Assembly: GCA_003952965.2 (NCBI GenBank)
Contig: CM025850.1
Span: 26,107,797 to 26,171,796 of the forward strand
Length of the DNA: 64,000 nucleotides
Direction of reading: 5' to 3'
Origin: Morella rubra
Taxonomy: Eukaryota; Streptophyta; Magnoliopsida; Fagales; Myricaceae
Under the pieces are notes generated by a model. The model ran no database searches. It had not been told where the DNA came from and saw nothing but the letters and a program-made list of their open reading frames with translations. The translations under genes were made by a program, and so were the position numbers. Shown here in pieces: positions 24,901 through 35,700 of this stretch (the first letter of the stretch is position 1; each line of letters starts with the position of its first letter).

Positions 24901-26273
24901 ACCCCACCAAACTACAAATTGAGATGATTAACCTTCCAACTCTGTCTTTTCTATTGGAAGTTGTCTCTTGGACCACACTGGATCATGTAAGTCAAGTAGG
25001 CTCTGGTGATCCGCATGATGCGCTATAAGTTTGAGGGTGTATTTCATACTGAAATAATTGTTGGTGCGGTTTGAGAAATTGAGAAATTATATTAAATCTT
25101 CATAAACTATCACCATCGTATTAAATATATTATCAAACTTACAACAAGTGAAAGTCACTTGTGACGAAAACGCTATCTAACTGAACGGCCAATGTGATAC
25201 GAGAGCAACTCACAACTAAAAGATAGGTTAATAGGGTATAACCGAATTAATAGGGTGGGCATTTGATAGAGTGTGCTAATTAATAGGGTTTATTATAGAC
25301 TTAATTAGTTTACTAGTTTTTAGGGTATAATTGAATTTCAAACTAATCTCTAAAATTTATTTAGTCCTATATTAGTTCTTAGGGAATCTTTTCATATCTT
25401 AGAGTGGTCATTTCGTAAACTCAATTGGCCCTTTAATTGATGTAATAAACCACGTGTCCTCAAGTCACTCGAGAGTGCGTTGTCTTTATAAAAAAACATG
25501 TTAAGTCTAGGTGGCGTAGACTCTTTGATGCGAATTTTTAATTAACAGCTCTAACTTACTAGTTGGAGTGACTTGGGAACAAATGACTGCTTGCGACATG
25601 TCTTCGTTAGTCAATTGGAATTTACTTCGTTAACGAGATCAATCGAGTTGAAAAAATGGCCACTCCAAAATATAAAAAATTCTGCAAAGACTAATATAAG
25701 TTAAAATAAACTCTTAAGTGCTAATTTAAGATTCGGTCATATCTTAAGAATAAGTGGACTAATTAATTCTTTATTATAATTTATCTCAAGTAAAAAATAG
25801 ATGATAAATAATTGAGTCCTCTGGCCAGCTGAGCAGCTTTCGATCATTTATTTCGTCACATGATCACATCACATCACCCACTTGCTTTCTAGATCAAAAT
25901 TGTTCACTGTATACCAACTTTGCTAATTGCTGCTGCAATTAAGAACCACCCGTAGGCTTATAGCGTAGGAAATAAATTTTTGGAACTTATACATGGATGG
26001 AGGTTCCTAGCGTATGGGTTGTGTTTCGATTTTTTGCAAGTTCATCCTCGCTCAGATAGTGTTGCGCGGTAGGATCGCTAGCTCTTGGGAATTTCAAACA
26101 CATTATTCAATTTCACGAAACGTAGCCGTTCATAGCATCTCTTTGTTTTTTCAATATTATGAAAGTTATCATCAAGAACCAGAAAGTTACTGGGAGAAAG
26201 GAAAAGTAACGAAGAAAAACCAGGCCGGGATTAGAAAAAGCATTTGTAACATTTGACTTTTGTTGCTGGGGAA

Positions 26274-26274
<1 letters not shown>

Positions 26275-26297
<23 letters not shown>
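26275..26297. repeat. TA dinucleotide microsatellite (right arm)
   Basis: An uninterrupted TA run, 6 bp longer than the counterpart at about 5918-5937 in the left arm. It is one of the few visible differences between the arms. Confidence 0.8.
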
Positions 26298-26308
<11 letters not shown>

Positions 26309-27489
26309 AATGTTGGATGAACCTCGGCATTTTCAACAATATGGTCAACCAAAATGATTCAAATTAGGCTTCCCCATGTGCCAAACCAAACGCTGTGAAT
26401 GGCGGTTGGGTCTGCATGGGAGAATCTGGAGCCAGGAACACTAGCGTAGAAGTTCAGATACTTTGGTCTGCAGAAAACCAGAAAATGGTGGAATATCTAA
26501 TTTACTGCATTCTATGTTGATGTTGCATCAATAACGTTATTATGTCTGGTGCAATGTGTTGCTTCTTTCTGTTTCTGCAGGCTTGTAATTTAAGTTAACA
26601 CAAGAATATTTCTCCTTCATATATAATTTTTTTAAATCTTACGAGAAGTGAAATAATAGCAGATGGCATTTGTTGGGCATGTTTGTATTTATTTTTTATT
26701 TTGAAATTTTATTAATATTGTGAAAATTGAGATAGATTAGAGTTTTATTAGATTTTATGAAAAAGTAGTCAAATTTTCAAAGTACGTGAGATGTTGGAAA
26801 TTTTTGGAGTTTTACTAAAGTGAGTGAAAAATATATTATTTGATTAATTTTTTTTTTTATATATTTATTGCGATGAAAAAAGATGATTTGATAAGTTGAG
26901 AAAAAAGATTTTATTTTATTTTTTAAAAATTTTAGAATTAAATAAATAAATAAAAGAGAAATATAATTTTCGTGAGCTCCATAATTGGAGTGAAAATGGA
27001 AAAAGTTAAAATTTTTGTGAGAGATAGAATTTTAAATTATTATTATTTTTTAAATTTTATAATTAAAATAAAAAGAGAAATCAAATTTTTGTGGATTCCA
27101 TTATTGGTGTGAAAATTGAAAAAGTTTTAAATTTCTAATTTCCAAATTCTTTTTAACAATTTAGCTTTGCAAACTTGTCCTTCGGCCTCAGAGTTGTCCA
27201 CCAGGAACCCAATAGGCCCACCTTTTCTTGCTTGTTCCCAATGATGGGTTTACTCAATCACTTAATTAGTTGGGCTCCATTAAGCCGGTTGATCTTTTAA
27301 GTTGCCCAACCAGTCACGTACCCAACTTGGGCCTGCCATTTTGGTTCCACCCGTATTTGCCACCTGTTGAATCGTGGGAGAAAAGCACATAAATCGTTGT
27401 CCTCCGCGCCGTCATGTTATCCAACCCTGGGAATCTCCACGCTCCACGCTCTTTCCAAAAGACACATAAAAAAGCACTTCAAAACAAAA

Positions 27490-27504
27490 ATGGCGGGCTT
27501 TTAG
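27490..27504 (+). promoter_or_regulatory. Four-codon upstream ORF in the SPC25 leader (right arm)
   Basis: ATGGCGGGCTTTTAG ends 60 nt before the SPC25 ATG at 27565. It could reduce initiation at SPC25 if included in the mRNA, which is not known. Mirror of 4711-4725. Confidence 0.35.
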
Positions 27505-27564
27505 CAAGTTTGGATTAAAAAAAAAACACTCTCTTTGTCAGTGACCGCAGCGGTTTGTGTGCAA

Positions 27565-30500
27565 ATGGGCACCCAAGCGGAGGACACTGCACGGACGAAG
27601 GTGGAATCGCTGCGATTGATCTGCGACAGAGATATTCCGATTCAGCAACAGAAGATGGATTCATTGACGGCGTCGTTTCGGGAGTCCCTGGAATCGATCG
27701 AGGCCAGAGCGCAAGACACCGTCCAAAATCAAGGTCAGGCCTGGGTTTCTTTATTTGGTGATAAAAAATGACGTCCTCTGATTGTTTCGTTCGGAGTTCT
27801 GCAAAATTAGGGTTTTGGGTTGCCAGACTCTTAGCTGGCCTTGAGGTGGGGTTTTGGAGTTGCCCGTCCGGCATGGTCTCGTTCAGTACAAGAAACATTT
27901 GAACCGAAAATTTCGTGTTGATTAACCTTTTGAGCTTTAAGCTTTATTTGATTTTAACATTTAGGAAAACTACTGGAGCTTAAAATTAAGCTGAGAGAGG
28001 CAGAGGATGATATGGTGAAAGCCCTGGCAGGTATATGTCTCTGTCTCTCGGAATTCAAGCCGTTTGGTCTTTGTGCATGCTTTTCTTTAAATTCTTTCTA
28101 CATTACTGTTGTTCTGTAGTGAAGACCCGTAAAGAGGCTGAGCGGTTGGCGAAAATGGACTCTATTGCTGCTCAAAAGGCAAGAGTAGAACAGCTTAAAA
28201 GAAATGTGGAAGAGCAGAGGGCTAAGAGGGATCAATATGCAACAATTGTTTCCCAACAATCTCTAGGTATTTTCCTTGAGGTTTGATGTCGATGTTTTGC
28301 TGCAAACAAAACTAATGTAATTTTGAAGTTCTCCATGCGTTGCAAACGTTGGGGTAAGGCCCTAAAGAAACAACCTTTAAACACAATTCTCTAGGACTGA
28401 TAATAGGAGCCTTTTAGGGGTCTCTCCATCGGTAGGAATCGTGTATTCATTTCTCATTTCTCATGTCTAGGTTCAGATTTCATTTCCTGCATTTTCAGGA
28501 AAGTTGGACTTATTATTTTTTGGGGTAAAGTCATAGTTAGCCCTCTATGTTTGGATAAAAATCAAATAGTTCCCTAATTTTCAATCCAACAATTTGAGAC
28601 CCATAACTTTCAAAACTTATCAATCTTCGCTTCCCGTCTAAATCATGTGTTAAATCTGACGGAAAATCATGCAAAATGATTGAAATGCCCCTCCAAGGCT
28701 AAATTTAAAAAAGTAATAAAAAATTTAAGAAATAAATTAAAAATAAATAGATTATTGAAATAGAGTTTCAATAGTTTTATTTAAAAAATATTAATTTTTT
28801 TAAAAAATATCATTTTTTATTTTTATGAATTTTTTTAATATTTTTAGTAATTTTATTTTGGAGGGGCATTTTGGTTATTTTTTATGCTTTTTTGTCTGAT
28901 TTAAACGGGGGACGAAGATTGATAGGTTTTGAAAGTTATGAGTCTTAAATTGTTGGATTGAAAGTTATGGGAGCTATTTGATTTTTGCCCAAACATAAGG
29001 GGCTAGTTATGACTTTACCCCTTATTTTTTCTTTTTCTGGTGTAGTTTGGATCTTTATTTTTTTTTTGGCTTTCAGTTTGATCTGAATGATGGTTCTATT
29101 GCTGTAAGGAATGTGTAGAGACCCTGATTGACTTCCACTCTTGAGTTCACTATACTACCTTTCCCAAGATACTCGAACTTAAGTCAAGTGAGTCTGTCAG
29201 CTTCGAATTTCTAGGAGTCCTCAGTGGAAGAGTAGCCTTACTGTCACTTTTGATGAGAGACTGCTATTGTCTCTAGGTGTAAGGATCATGGTTCAATTCA
29301 CATACCATATATCTCTTTTCTGATTTTTATTCATAAAAAAAAAATCTCTTTTCTCATTTCTCCTTATTTTCAAATATACTGTTGAAGCAATGCGTAGAAA
29401 ATAATGCTCATGAGAATATCGTCAGCTGGGTCTCAGTGTGCTAGTATTCTTCAATCTACTATAAAAGTAAGGAACATCCCGTGCCCTTATCATTTGGGAG
29501 TTGGCTATAGTTTATGATTTTACTGTTTTGAGGGCAAGTATGCCTTGTGGGAGTTGGCCTTATGATGGGTTAGATTTCAAGTATGTTGCTCGTCTCGAGA
29601 GGAATTTTATCTGCCTCATTTGGTATGGAATCGTACATCAATGAACCTCCTCAGTATAATTTAATTGCAGTAGCTTTTGTTTGTCATGTATTGATGCTTG
29701 CACTTGGGTTGTCCATGTTGTGTAGAGTTTCAAACCATCTAGGGGTTAGCTGAAAGTCCTGTGTATGTTACTTTATGGTATCTCTTTCCTTGATATAGAA
29801 GGAGAAAAGTGGCAAGAGGTTAACTACCCTCTTTTGAGTTACAAAGGGATAATTGAAATAATTTGCTTATCTATTTCTGCATTTGTTCTGTGTACAAGTT
29901 TTTAAAATTCTGTATTGAACAGAATGAAACAAAAACAATTTGCTGACCTATAAAATCTGCATTCATTCTCTGTTTGTTTCGTCTGTCAACATTGTTCTGC
30001 ATTGGCTTTGTTTATGAACCTGAAGCTGTGTTGTGAAGGGAAGTATGTTATAGTTTGCATTCCCCCATTTTGTACTATCAACAGCTTTGGCAGCATCTGA
30101 GGGAAGGACTAACAAAGACGTTGAAGGTAAAGGTGAAACACGTGAAGCAATTTCGTGGTACAACAGGGTCCTTGGTTTCCATGTTGAAGGCGGACATGGT
30201 AATTGGACTCATTAGTCATTACCAATTGTGCAACATAGTTTTGTCAGAGTGTTTTCTTACGAGTGTTTTTATTCTGCAGGGGTGAAATTTACCTTCAAGA
30301 ACATCAATTTGAAAAATCCAAATAAAGAGTACTCTTTCACCATTCGTTATGCGTATGATACTTACGCCTGTAAGTAATTCAGTTCCTTTATGGGTCCTGT
30401 TAAATATATTCCGAAGATGTGCATTTCAAGACTCTGTATATTTTGTCATGTCAGTGTTAGATTGTGATCCCCACTTGAATGACACCAACGAGTTGATCCA

Positions 30501-31332
30501 TGAGTTGAACAAAACCAATGGTTTATTCAAATTTGTCAGAGTTATGAGAGGGAAGTTTCAAGAAGCTGCAGCACAAGGTAGACTCTTCTGTCTTGCATCC
30601 TACCTAGTATGCATGCCTGAAAAATGGCGTCCATTCAAAAGTGTGGTCTGGGCTTTCTATAAGGATACCCATTCGAGCAATCAAAGAGCTGAAAACTAAT
30701 AGATTAGTTGACTTTCCTGACATGCGACATGGCACATTACCTTAACCATTTTATATTCGATTATGAGACCTTAGAGAAGTTTTATGGTTAGACTACTTTC
30801 TGTTTCCACTGAAGTGCAGTTATCATATCTGTAGTAACCATGGTGCCATTTGTGATTCACTAGGATTTTTGCCCCATTTATCAACTCATCACCAAGAGTC
30901 TTCCACAATCTCGATGTCTGCTCCAGCTCTGTCAGTGTCAACTGACAGGAGTGAATCCCCAGTGGAGAAAAGTGACTACCAAGTGCAATGTGAAGGCAGC
31001 ATAGCTTCTAAAAAAGTACACCATTCAAGAGGGAAGAAACCTACTGCTTTATCTCCTGGATCAGCATCATTGCTTCGACGGTCCCCTCGTTTCAAGGTAT
31101 CACTAAATAACATGAATTTCTTGTCTTTCTTCTGCCTAGGATCTTTTCCTTGTTTTAAATACTTTGCGACCTTCTTTGAATTTTAGTAACTGGACCCATA
31201 AATTACAGATGGAACAGTATGTAATGCTTATATAAATCATGAGTTATGTAGACGACTGAATCATACATATGATTGCTTTGTAATTGTTCCTGTGGTGCTC
31301 ACGAGAAGGCATTGTTGCAGGTTAAGAAATGA
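27565..31332 (+). CDS. Kinetochore protein SPC25 (right-arm copy, 8 exons)
   Basis: Exons 27565-27733, 27965-28030, 28120-28266, 30085-30198, 30280-30369, 30455-30577, 30864-31096 and 31321-31332 total 954 nt (317 aa). All junctions are GT-AG and the phases agree. Spc25 pairs with Spc24 at the centromere-proximal end of the NDC80 complex. Residues 1-140 are rich in E, K, Q and R and coiled-coil-like. The middle has AISWYNRVLGFHVEGGHG and the RWD-like core with LDCDPHLND. The last ~80 residues are Ser-rich and basic. The last exon encodes only VKK and the stop. Intron 3 (1.8 kb) contains a Mutator-like MITE. Compared with the left copy, this one is a plain duplicate pointing outward from the palindrome centre. 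Confidence 0.88.
28522..29021. mobile_element. Mutator-like MITE in SPC25 intron 3 (right arm)
   Basis: Counterpart of 3243-3695. The GGGGTAAAGTCATA termini are the same, and the 9-bp direct repeat TTATTTTTT flanks it (28513-28521 and 29022-29030). It is 500 bp against 453 bp on the left. The extra sequence lies in the hairpin centre near 28745-28800 and includes ATTGAAATAGAGTTTCAAT, itself a near-palindrome. Confidence 0.75.
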
Positions 31333-32157
31333 AGATGGATTGGAGGCTGGTTTATCGCCTCAGATTTTATTCAACTTTCGCCCAAATGCCCTAACCTGCT
31401 CAGCTAGTCATAATTCATGACTCACGTTGCTTGACAATTGACATGCGAAGCACCTTATACAAGTGTTTGCAATTTAACACCACCACAATAGCTTCATCAT
31501 GTTATGGTTGATGTATAAGTATGCAATTTCATAAGGTAATGAAGTACAGCTGGTATAATGTGAGCGTGATAACCCCAAACTCGGTGCCATGTATTTCCTT
31601 CGTGTTTAGTACTCTAGTTATTAGATTTTTCTTTCCAATTGCCTGACACGACTCTTACATTTACCACTCATCGGCTAATGTCATTTAGCAAGATGTGCTA
31701 AAGATTTGCTGCAGTAAGTGGAATCAAATGTAAAGCATACCTTGAAACATAGGGCATCGTTGCATGTAATATACCCGTCTACTTATTGAGATTAAATAAC
31801 GTCTGTATATCCGATTTCTTCTTAGCTTGGAACTTGTGCCATGCTTTTGAGCTGACAATTAGTTTTGCCATATTCTGCTCTGCTTGGGTGGTCAATACAA
31901 TTGGAAGATTTTTCTCTTGTATATTACGTATTGCTATTATGTTCCGGTGATCTGGCCAAACATCTGGAACAAGATTCATGGAATTATGGTACTTTATTAC
32001 TAAACTAGAATAGAGCGGGAGGACTACAGACTTCAGAGGGCTATGAGAAAGGAATCACGCTTCTCATGCCCTTTATTGTAATGTGTTTTTTAGGTCATCT
32101 AAGCTTCTCTGATGCTTTCTGCGTATTTACTTATATACGTGACTACTATGTCTCTAA
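31333..32157. other. Intergenic DNA between SPC25 and the SDR gene (right arm)
   Basis: Mirror of 110-934. The SPC25 and SDR genes converge here, so this block holds their 3' flanks. I see no further feature. Confidence 0.6.
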
Positions 32158-32419
32158 CTATAGAAAAGAAGAAGATACATTTTGAGCTGCTCGTTGACCT
32201 AACCGCTTGTGAATCAGAGCACGAGTGTGCTTCAGTAGCTTGTGTGCTTCAGATTCATCATTTGCTAGACTTGAGCAGTTACTCTCATTACAGTCTACGA
32301 AGTATTTCCCAGTCACCCCTTCTATTTGTGGGCTGAGAGCAACGTAGCATGTGGTGGATGCACCCTGCACAAACAACACATGTTCCATCACATGAGTACC
32401 CAATTGGGTAAAGATCCAA

Positions 32420-32456
<37 letters not shown>

Positions 32457-35400
32457 TTATGAGTGCACGTGAAATGTTGTGGTCAATAGATCTCAATTGA
32501 CAGGAATGTCTGTGGACGAACCTGAGATGTCGACTTTAGTAACTTGGACGCAAGGAAAAACAGAGAATCTGCAAGTAAGTTTTAAGGTATTAGAAAATGA
32601 CTTCACTTTGAATTGTACCCCAAGAGTTAAGAACGTTGCAGCAGACAAGGTGATGTTATTAACTAAAACTTGAAGTAATAAGTGCGATATTCCCCAGCAA
32701 ATGGAACAGAGCCAGAAGTCATGCCTGTTATAAAGCCCTTATGAGCCCTAATGATGCCGGTCTTCACAATGCCTGGATGTACTGCATTGATGGTTACTCT
32801 TGCATTCCTTGCCTGCAAGATTCCATAACGTTGTCATCACTATGGGGAGTTGCTTGCAGATAAGACTGGGGAAAGGAGAAGAAAACGTTTACAACTAGAA
32901 AAGGAGCATGAAGGATTAATCGTGATTTTCTTACCTTCAACTGCCTTGCCATTTCCTTAACATGCAATATGTTCGCCAATTTTGACTGAGCATATGCCCG
33001 GGTGCCATTATAACTGCATAAAACTTAGAATTGGTCAGCTATTTGTTCTACATACGGATTCTCAGCTCAGGCAAAACAGAACATAGTCCTCCTATTTGTT
33101 CTCCACTTAAATATCTCTCATATTATCCTACTTCAGTCACGTTTTAGCAAGAAGAAAGTGGTCGGACCGAGGATGGTAAATAAGGTACCAGTCGTAGTGG
33201 CCTTAATGAGACATATAGGTGTGTGGAGGTCTGCTGGGTCATTAATTGGTGCTGAAATTGTGGCACGAATTGCTTTTATATATGTTAGGAGAAGAGAAAA
33301 GTAGGAGATTTTACTTCTTCGGATTGAGCAATTGATTGAAGGAAAACGCATCCCTCTTCACCCAGCCGTGAATTATAGAAGTCACGTTTACTATTCTTCC
33401 TTGGATGCCTGTCTTGGCTGCTGTTTCTACCATTTTGTCCAAGAGCATTTCTGTTAACAAGAAATGGCCTGCCCAAAAGAATTAGAAGAAATAAGTTAAA
33501 CCCAAATTTACATTTTAAAAGGGGTATTATTATTTCTACTATTTTTCCAACTATAGTTGAAAGTGGTTAAAACTATCAATGGGATCAATTTAATAGCATT
33601 TAAATGGGGCTAGCTTTGGGAGGTTTTTTCTTGTATGAGGCAAAACTCTTTACTTAAATTAAGTGCATAAATAAACCTCAGACCCTTGATCATCCCGGAT
33701 AATTTTAGTCTTAAGGGGTTTGCGCTTTGCTCAACAATGTGGGAAGTTAAGACTTGGTCGCTAGTCGAGGTGACCTTTTAGGACACCCAGTTTTTGTTCT
33801 AAACAAAGGACCCCGTTCTTTTTATTAGGGCATGAAAAGCTAACCCGTTGTGATTTTCCCCTCGAAACCTACACCCCTTCTGTCATTCAGGAATACAGTA
33901 CAAGAAAAAAGAGAAGCTCGACTATGGTTTATGCTTAGGATTGCTCTTTTCCCTGAGCAATCAAAGGTTAGAGAGGGTGACAGGATGTCAGTTTTCTCCA
34001 TCTACTTGGGATTATAAAAGCTTTTTGCCCGCCCCCCAACATGAAGAGCCGACTCCGAGACATCTTCGAAGAGCGGGGATATTCCTTTGGTGCTTCCTCG
34101 AGTAGGACCCATAATAGAGTCGCGGACTGACCCTTGACCAGTAATTCTTGTCTTGTTCATCAAGCGTGGCCCGTGGCTGTTTCTGAAGCTTTATATTGTG
34201 TCAGGTCCGGACCTGTTCTCTTCTTCGGTTGGTGTCTGAGGTGAAGTAAGGTAGGTTTTGGGCCGAGGTTTATTGTTATTTTATTACTGTTTTGGGCCAA
34301 ATACTGGTATTGGAAGCATAAAGGTTCCCTTGTTCTTGCCTGGTTATAAAGGACTTAAGGTAACGGAAAAACTCATTGTTTATGCAATATTAAGGATTTC
34401 AATTATGAAATTCTCAATTATGTTAGAGATAATTAATGAATTACCCAAGTAATTTGTAGCAAACGTCATCTCAATTTTGTCTTCAGAGAACTCCAAGTGC
34501 TGAGAGAAGATTCCGCCATTGTTTCTGCAGAAATTATTTCTTCACAATTAGTACCATATAAATTTACCCGGCCAATCACGCTGGCAGACTCACCCAGTAC
34601 AAGAGAGGAAAGGAACATGCAATATACTTACACGAGAATGTTAAGGGGTAGTCCCAGAGACAAGAACTCGAAACAAAATCTCTTCACAGAGGTTAATGAG
34701 CTCAGATCAATCTCCAGTAGGATAATCTCGGCCTCTGGACTCTCCTTCTGAATTGCCTCCTTTACTTTAGCTGCCCCCTTCAGATCTCTTGCTGGAATAA
34801 CAACTCTCACACCTCTCTTTGCTAATACTCGCGCTGTTTCAGCTCCAATCCCTGACGTTGCCCCTTAAGAGATCAAAACAAAGAAACCCAAAAGCTCTTA
34901 GTTTTTAGATGGCAGATATATTAATCTATGCATGAGGGGTTGGGATTCTGTAAGAATAATGGAATTGTATAATGCTGAGGTGGGATCTTTGTTGCGAATG
35001 TGACAAGAGCTGTTGTCACTATAATCCAGAAGGCAGTAATCCAGTTGGCACCAATGAGAGACTGCTATCCAAAAGAGACAAAAATCCATATCTTGGTACA
35101 GCCAAAAAGAACCACTGATATAGAACTAAATCGTAGCATATTGATTGGACGGAGAACATGTCAGAAAATGTGGACTTTACAAGATGTGTTGAAGCTGAAC
35201 AGATATTTCCTCAAAGGAAGCCTCAGAAAAATAGGTAAAAAGAAACTTAATGGCTGCTGCGAATCTTAAAAGAATCACTCACAATTTCCTATCAAATATT
35301 GCAAATAAATGGAGAAGAAGAGCAAAGTTGTCAAGGACAAACACGAAAGTAAGAAGCAAGTTTTTGAATCTTTGAAGCCAATAGAAATATACGCTTCCAC

Positions 35401-35700
35401 AGAGAGAGCGAGAGCGAGAGAGAGTTCAGAATAATAAGAAACTGAAGTTCGTTGAAGGAATCTATATCCTTGGTACATGAAACCTCTTCCATGCAATTAG
35501 CAATAGAAGAACAGCTAGCGTGTCTCCACTACTATATTGTCGTCAGAGAATATTGTTTGAGACTAATTACCGGTGATAATAGCCGTTAGATGGGAAGGGG
35601 CCAAGCGAGAGCAATCTTCTGTGACTTCCTCAGCAGTCGAACTTGAGCCATAACCACTTGGGCCTGCAATTCCTGCAAGGTACCTTAGCGTTTCCTTCAT
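32158..35700 (-). CDS. TIC32-like short-chain dehydrogenase/reductase (complete, 8 exons)
   Basis: Exons, 5' to 3': 35571-35700, 34632-34863, 34445-34524, 33315-33468, 32938-33013, 32725-32812, 32522-32568 and 32158-32364. They total 1014 nt (337 aa), all in phase. It is an NAD(P)-dependent oxidoreductase of the classical SDR fold, resembling plant TIC32-type proteins; substrate and location are not shown by the sequence. Visible motifs: TGATSGIG cofactor loop across exons 1-2, PARD, the NNAG site present as NNGG, and catalytic YAQSK, then NAVHPGIVKT and CYVALSP. The start ATG (35698-35700) gives MKETLRYLAGIAGPSGYG, typical of the subgroup. Intron 6 (after 32725) appears to use a GC donor (CAG|GCATGA), since only that joins FIT to DSLFFLASK in frame. 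The last exon lies partly in the palindrome arm. Confidence 0.85.
32404..32456. repeat. CT microsatellite in the last SDR intron
   Basis: About 50 bp of CT repeats with one CC interruption, just upstream (on the minus strand) of the final coding exon and about 140 bp beyond the outer edge of the palindrome arm. It has no coding role. Confidence 0.8.
33760..34260. other. GC-richer block inside SDR intron 3, origin unknown
   Basis: This intron (33469-34444) is mostly AT-rich. From about 33760 to 34260 it contains mixed-composition, low-repeat sequence (for example GCCCGCCCCCCAACATGAAG and TCGAAGAGCGGGGATATTCC) unlike its flanks. It resembles inserted organellar or old transposon DNA. No protein is recognised and no end repeats are visible. 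Confidence 0.3.
35399..35424. repeat. GA-rich microsatellite in SDR intron 1
   Basis: An AGAGAGAGCGAGAGCGAGAG tract within the first intron. It is a simple repeat with no visible function. Confidence 0.6.

Larger units (their letters stand above)
19607..27489. other. Repeat-rich intergenic region (right arm)
   Basis: Mirror of the left-arm intergenic block. It contains the kinase TATA box (19973-19984), a 19-A homopolymer near 20787 (16 in the left arm), fold-back elements (about 21555-21914, 21927-22107, 24692-24872, 25257-25787), the TA microsatellite near 26275-26297 and the tandem pair near 26895-27125. I see no gene. Confidence 0.6.
16123..32266. repeat. Right arm of a giant inverted repeat
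   Basis: Mirror copy of 1-16080. It is about 64 bp longer, chiefly because of a 47-bp-longer transposon copy at 28522-29021, a longer TA run near 26275-26297 and longer homopolymers. The arm's outer edge falls inside the last coding exon of the SDR gene (32158-32364). The right-hand gene is complete, while its left-hand copy is seen only as its last 109 bases. Confidence 0.97.

Noticed and set aside
27535..27564. Ten-codon N-terminal extension of SPC25
   Set aside because: It would start at TTG. The first ATG is at 27565 and fits the family length.
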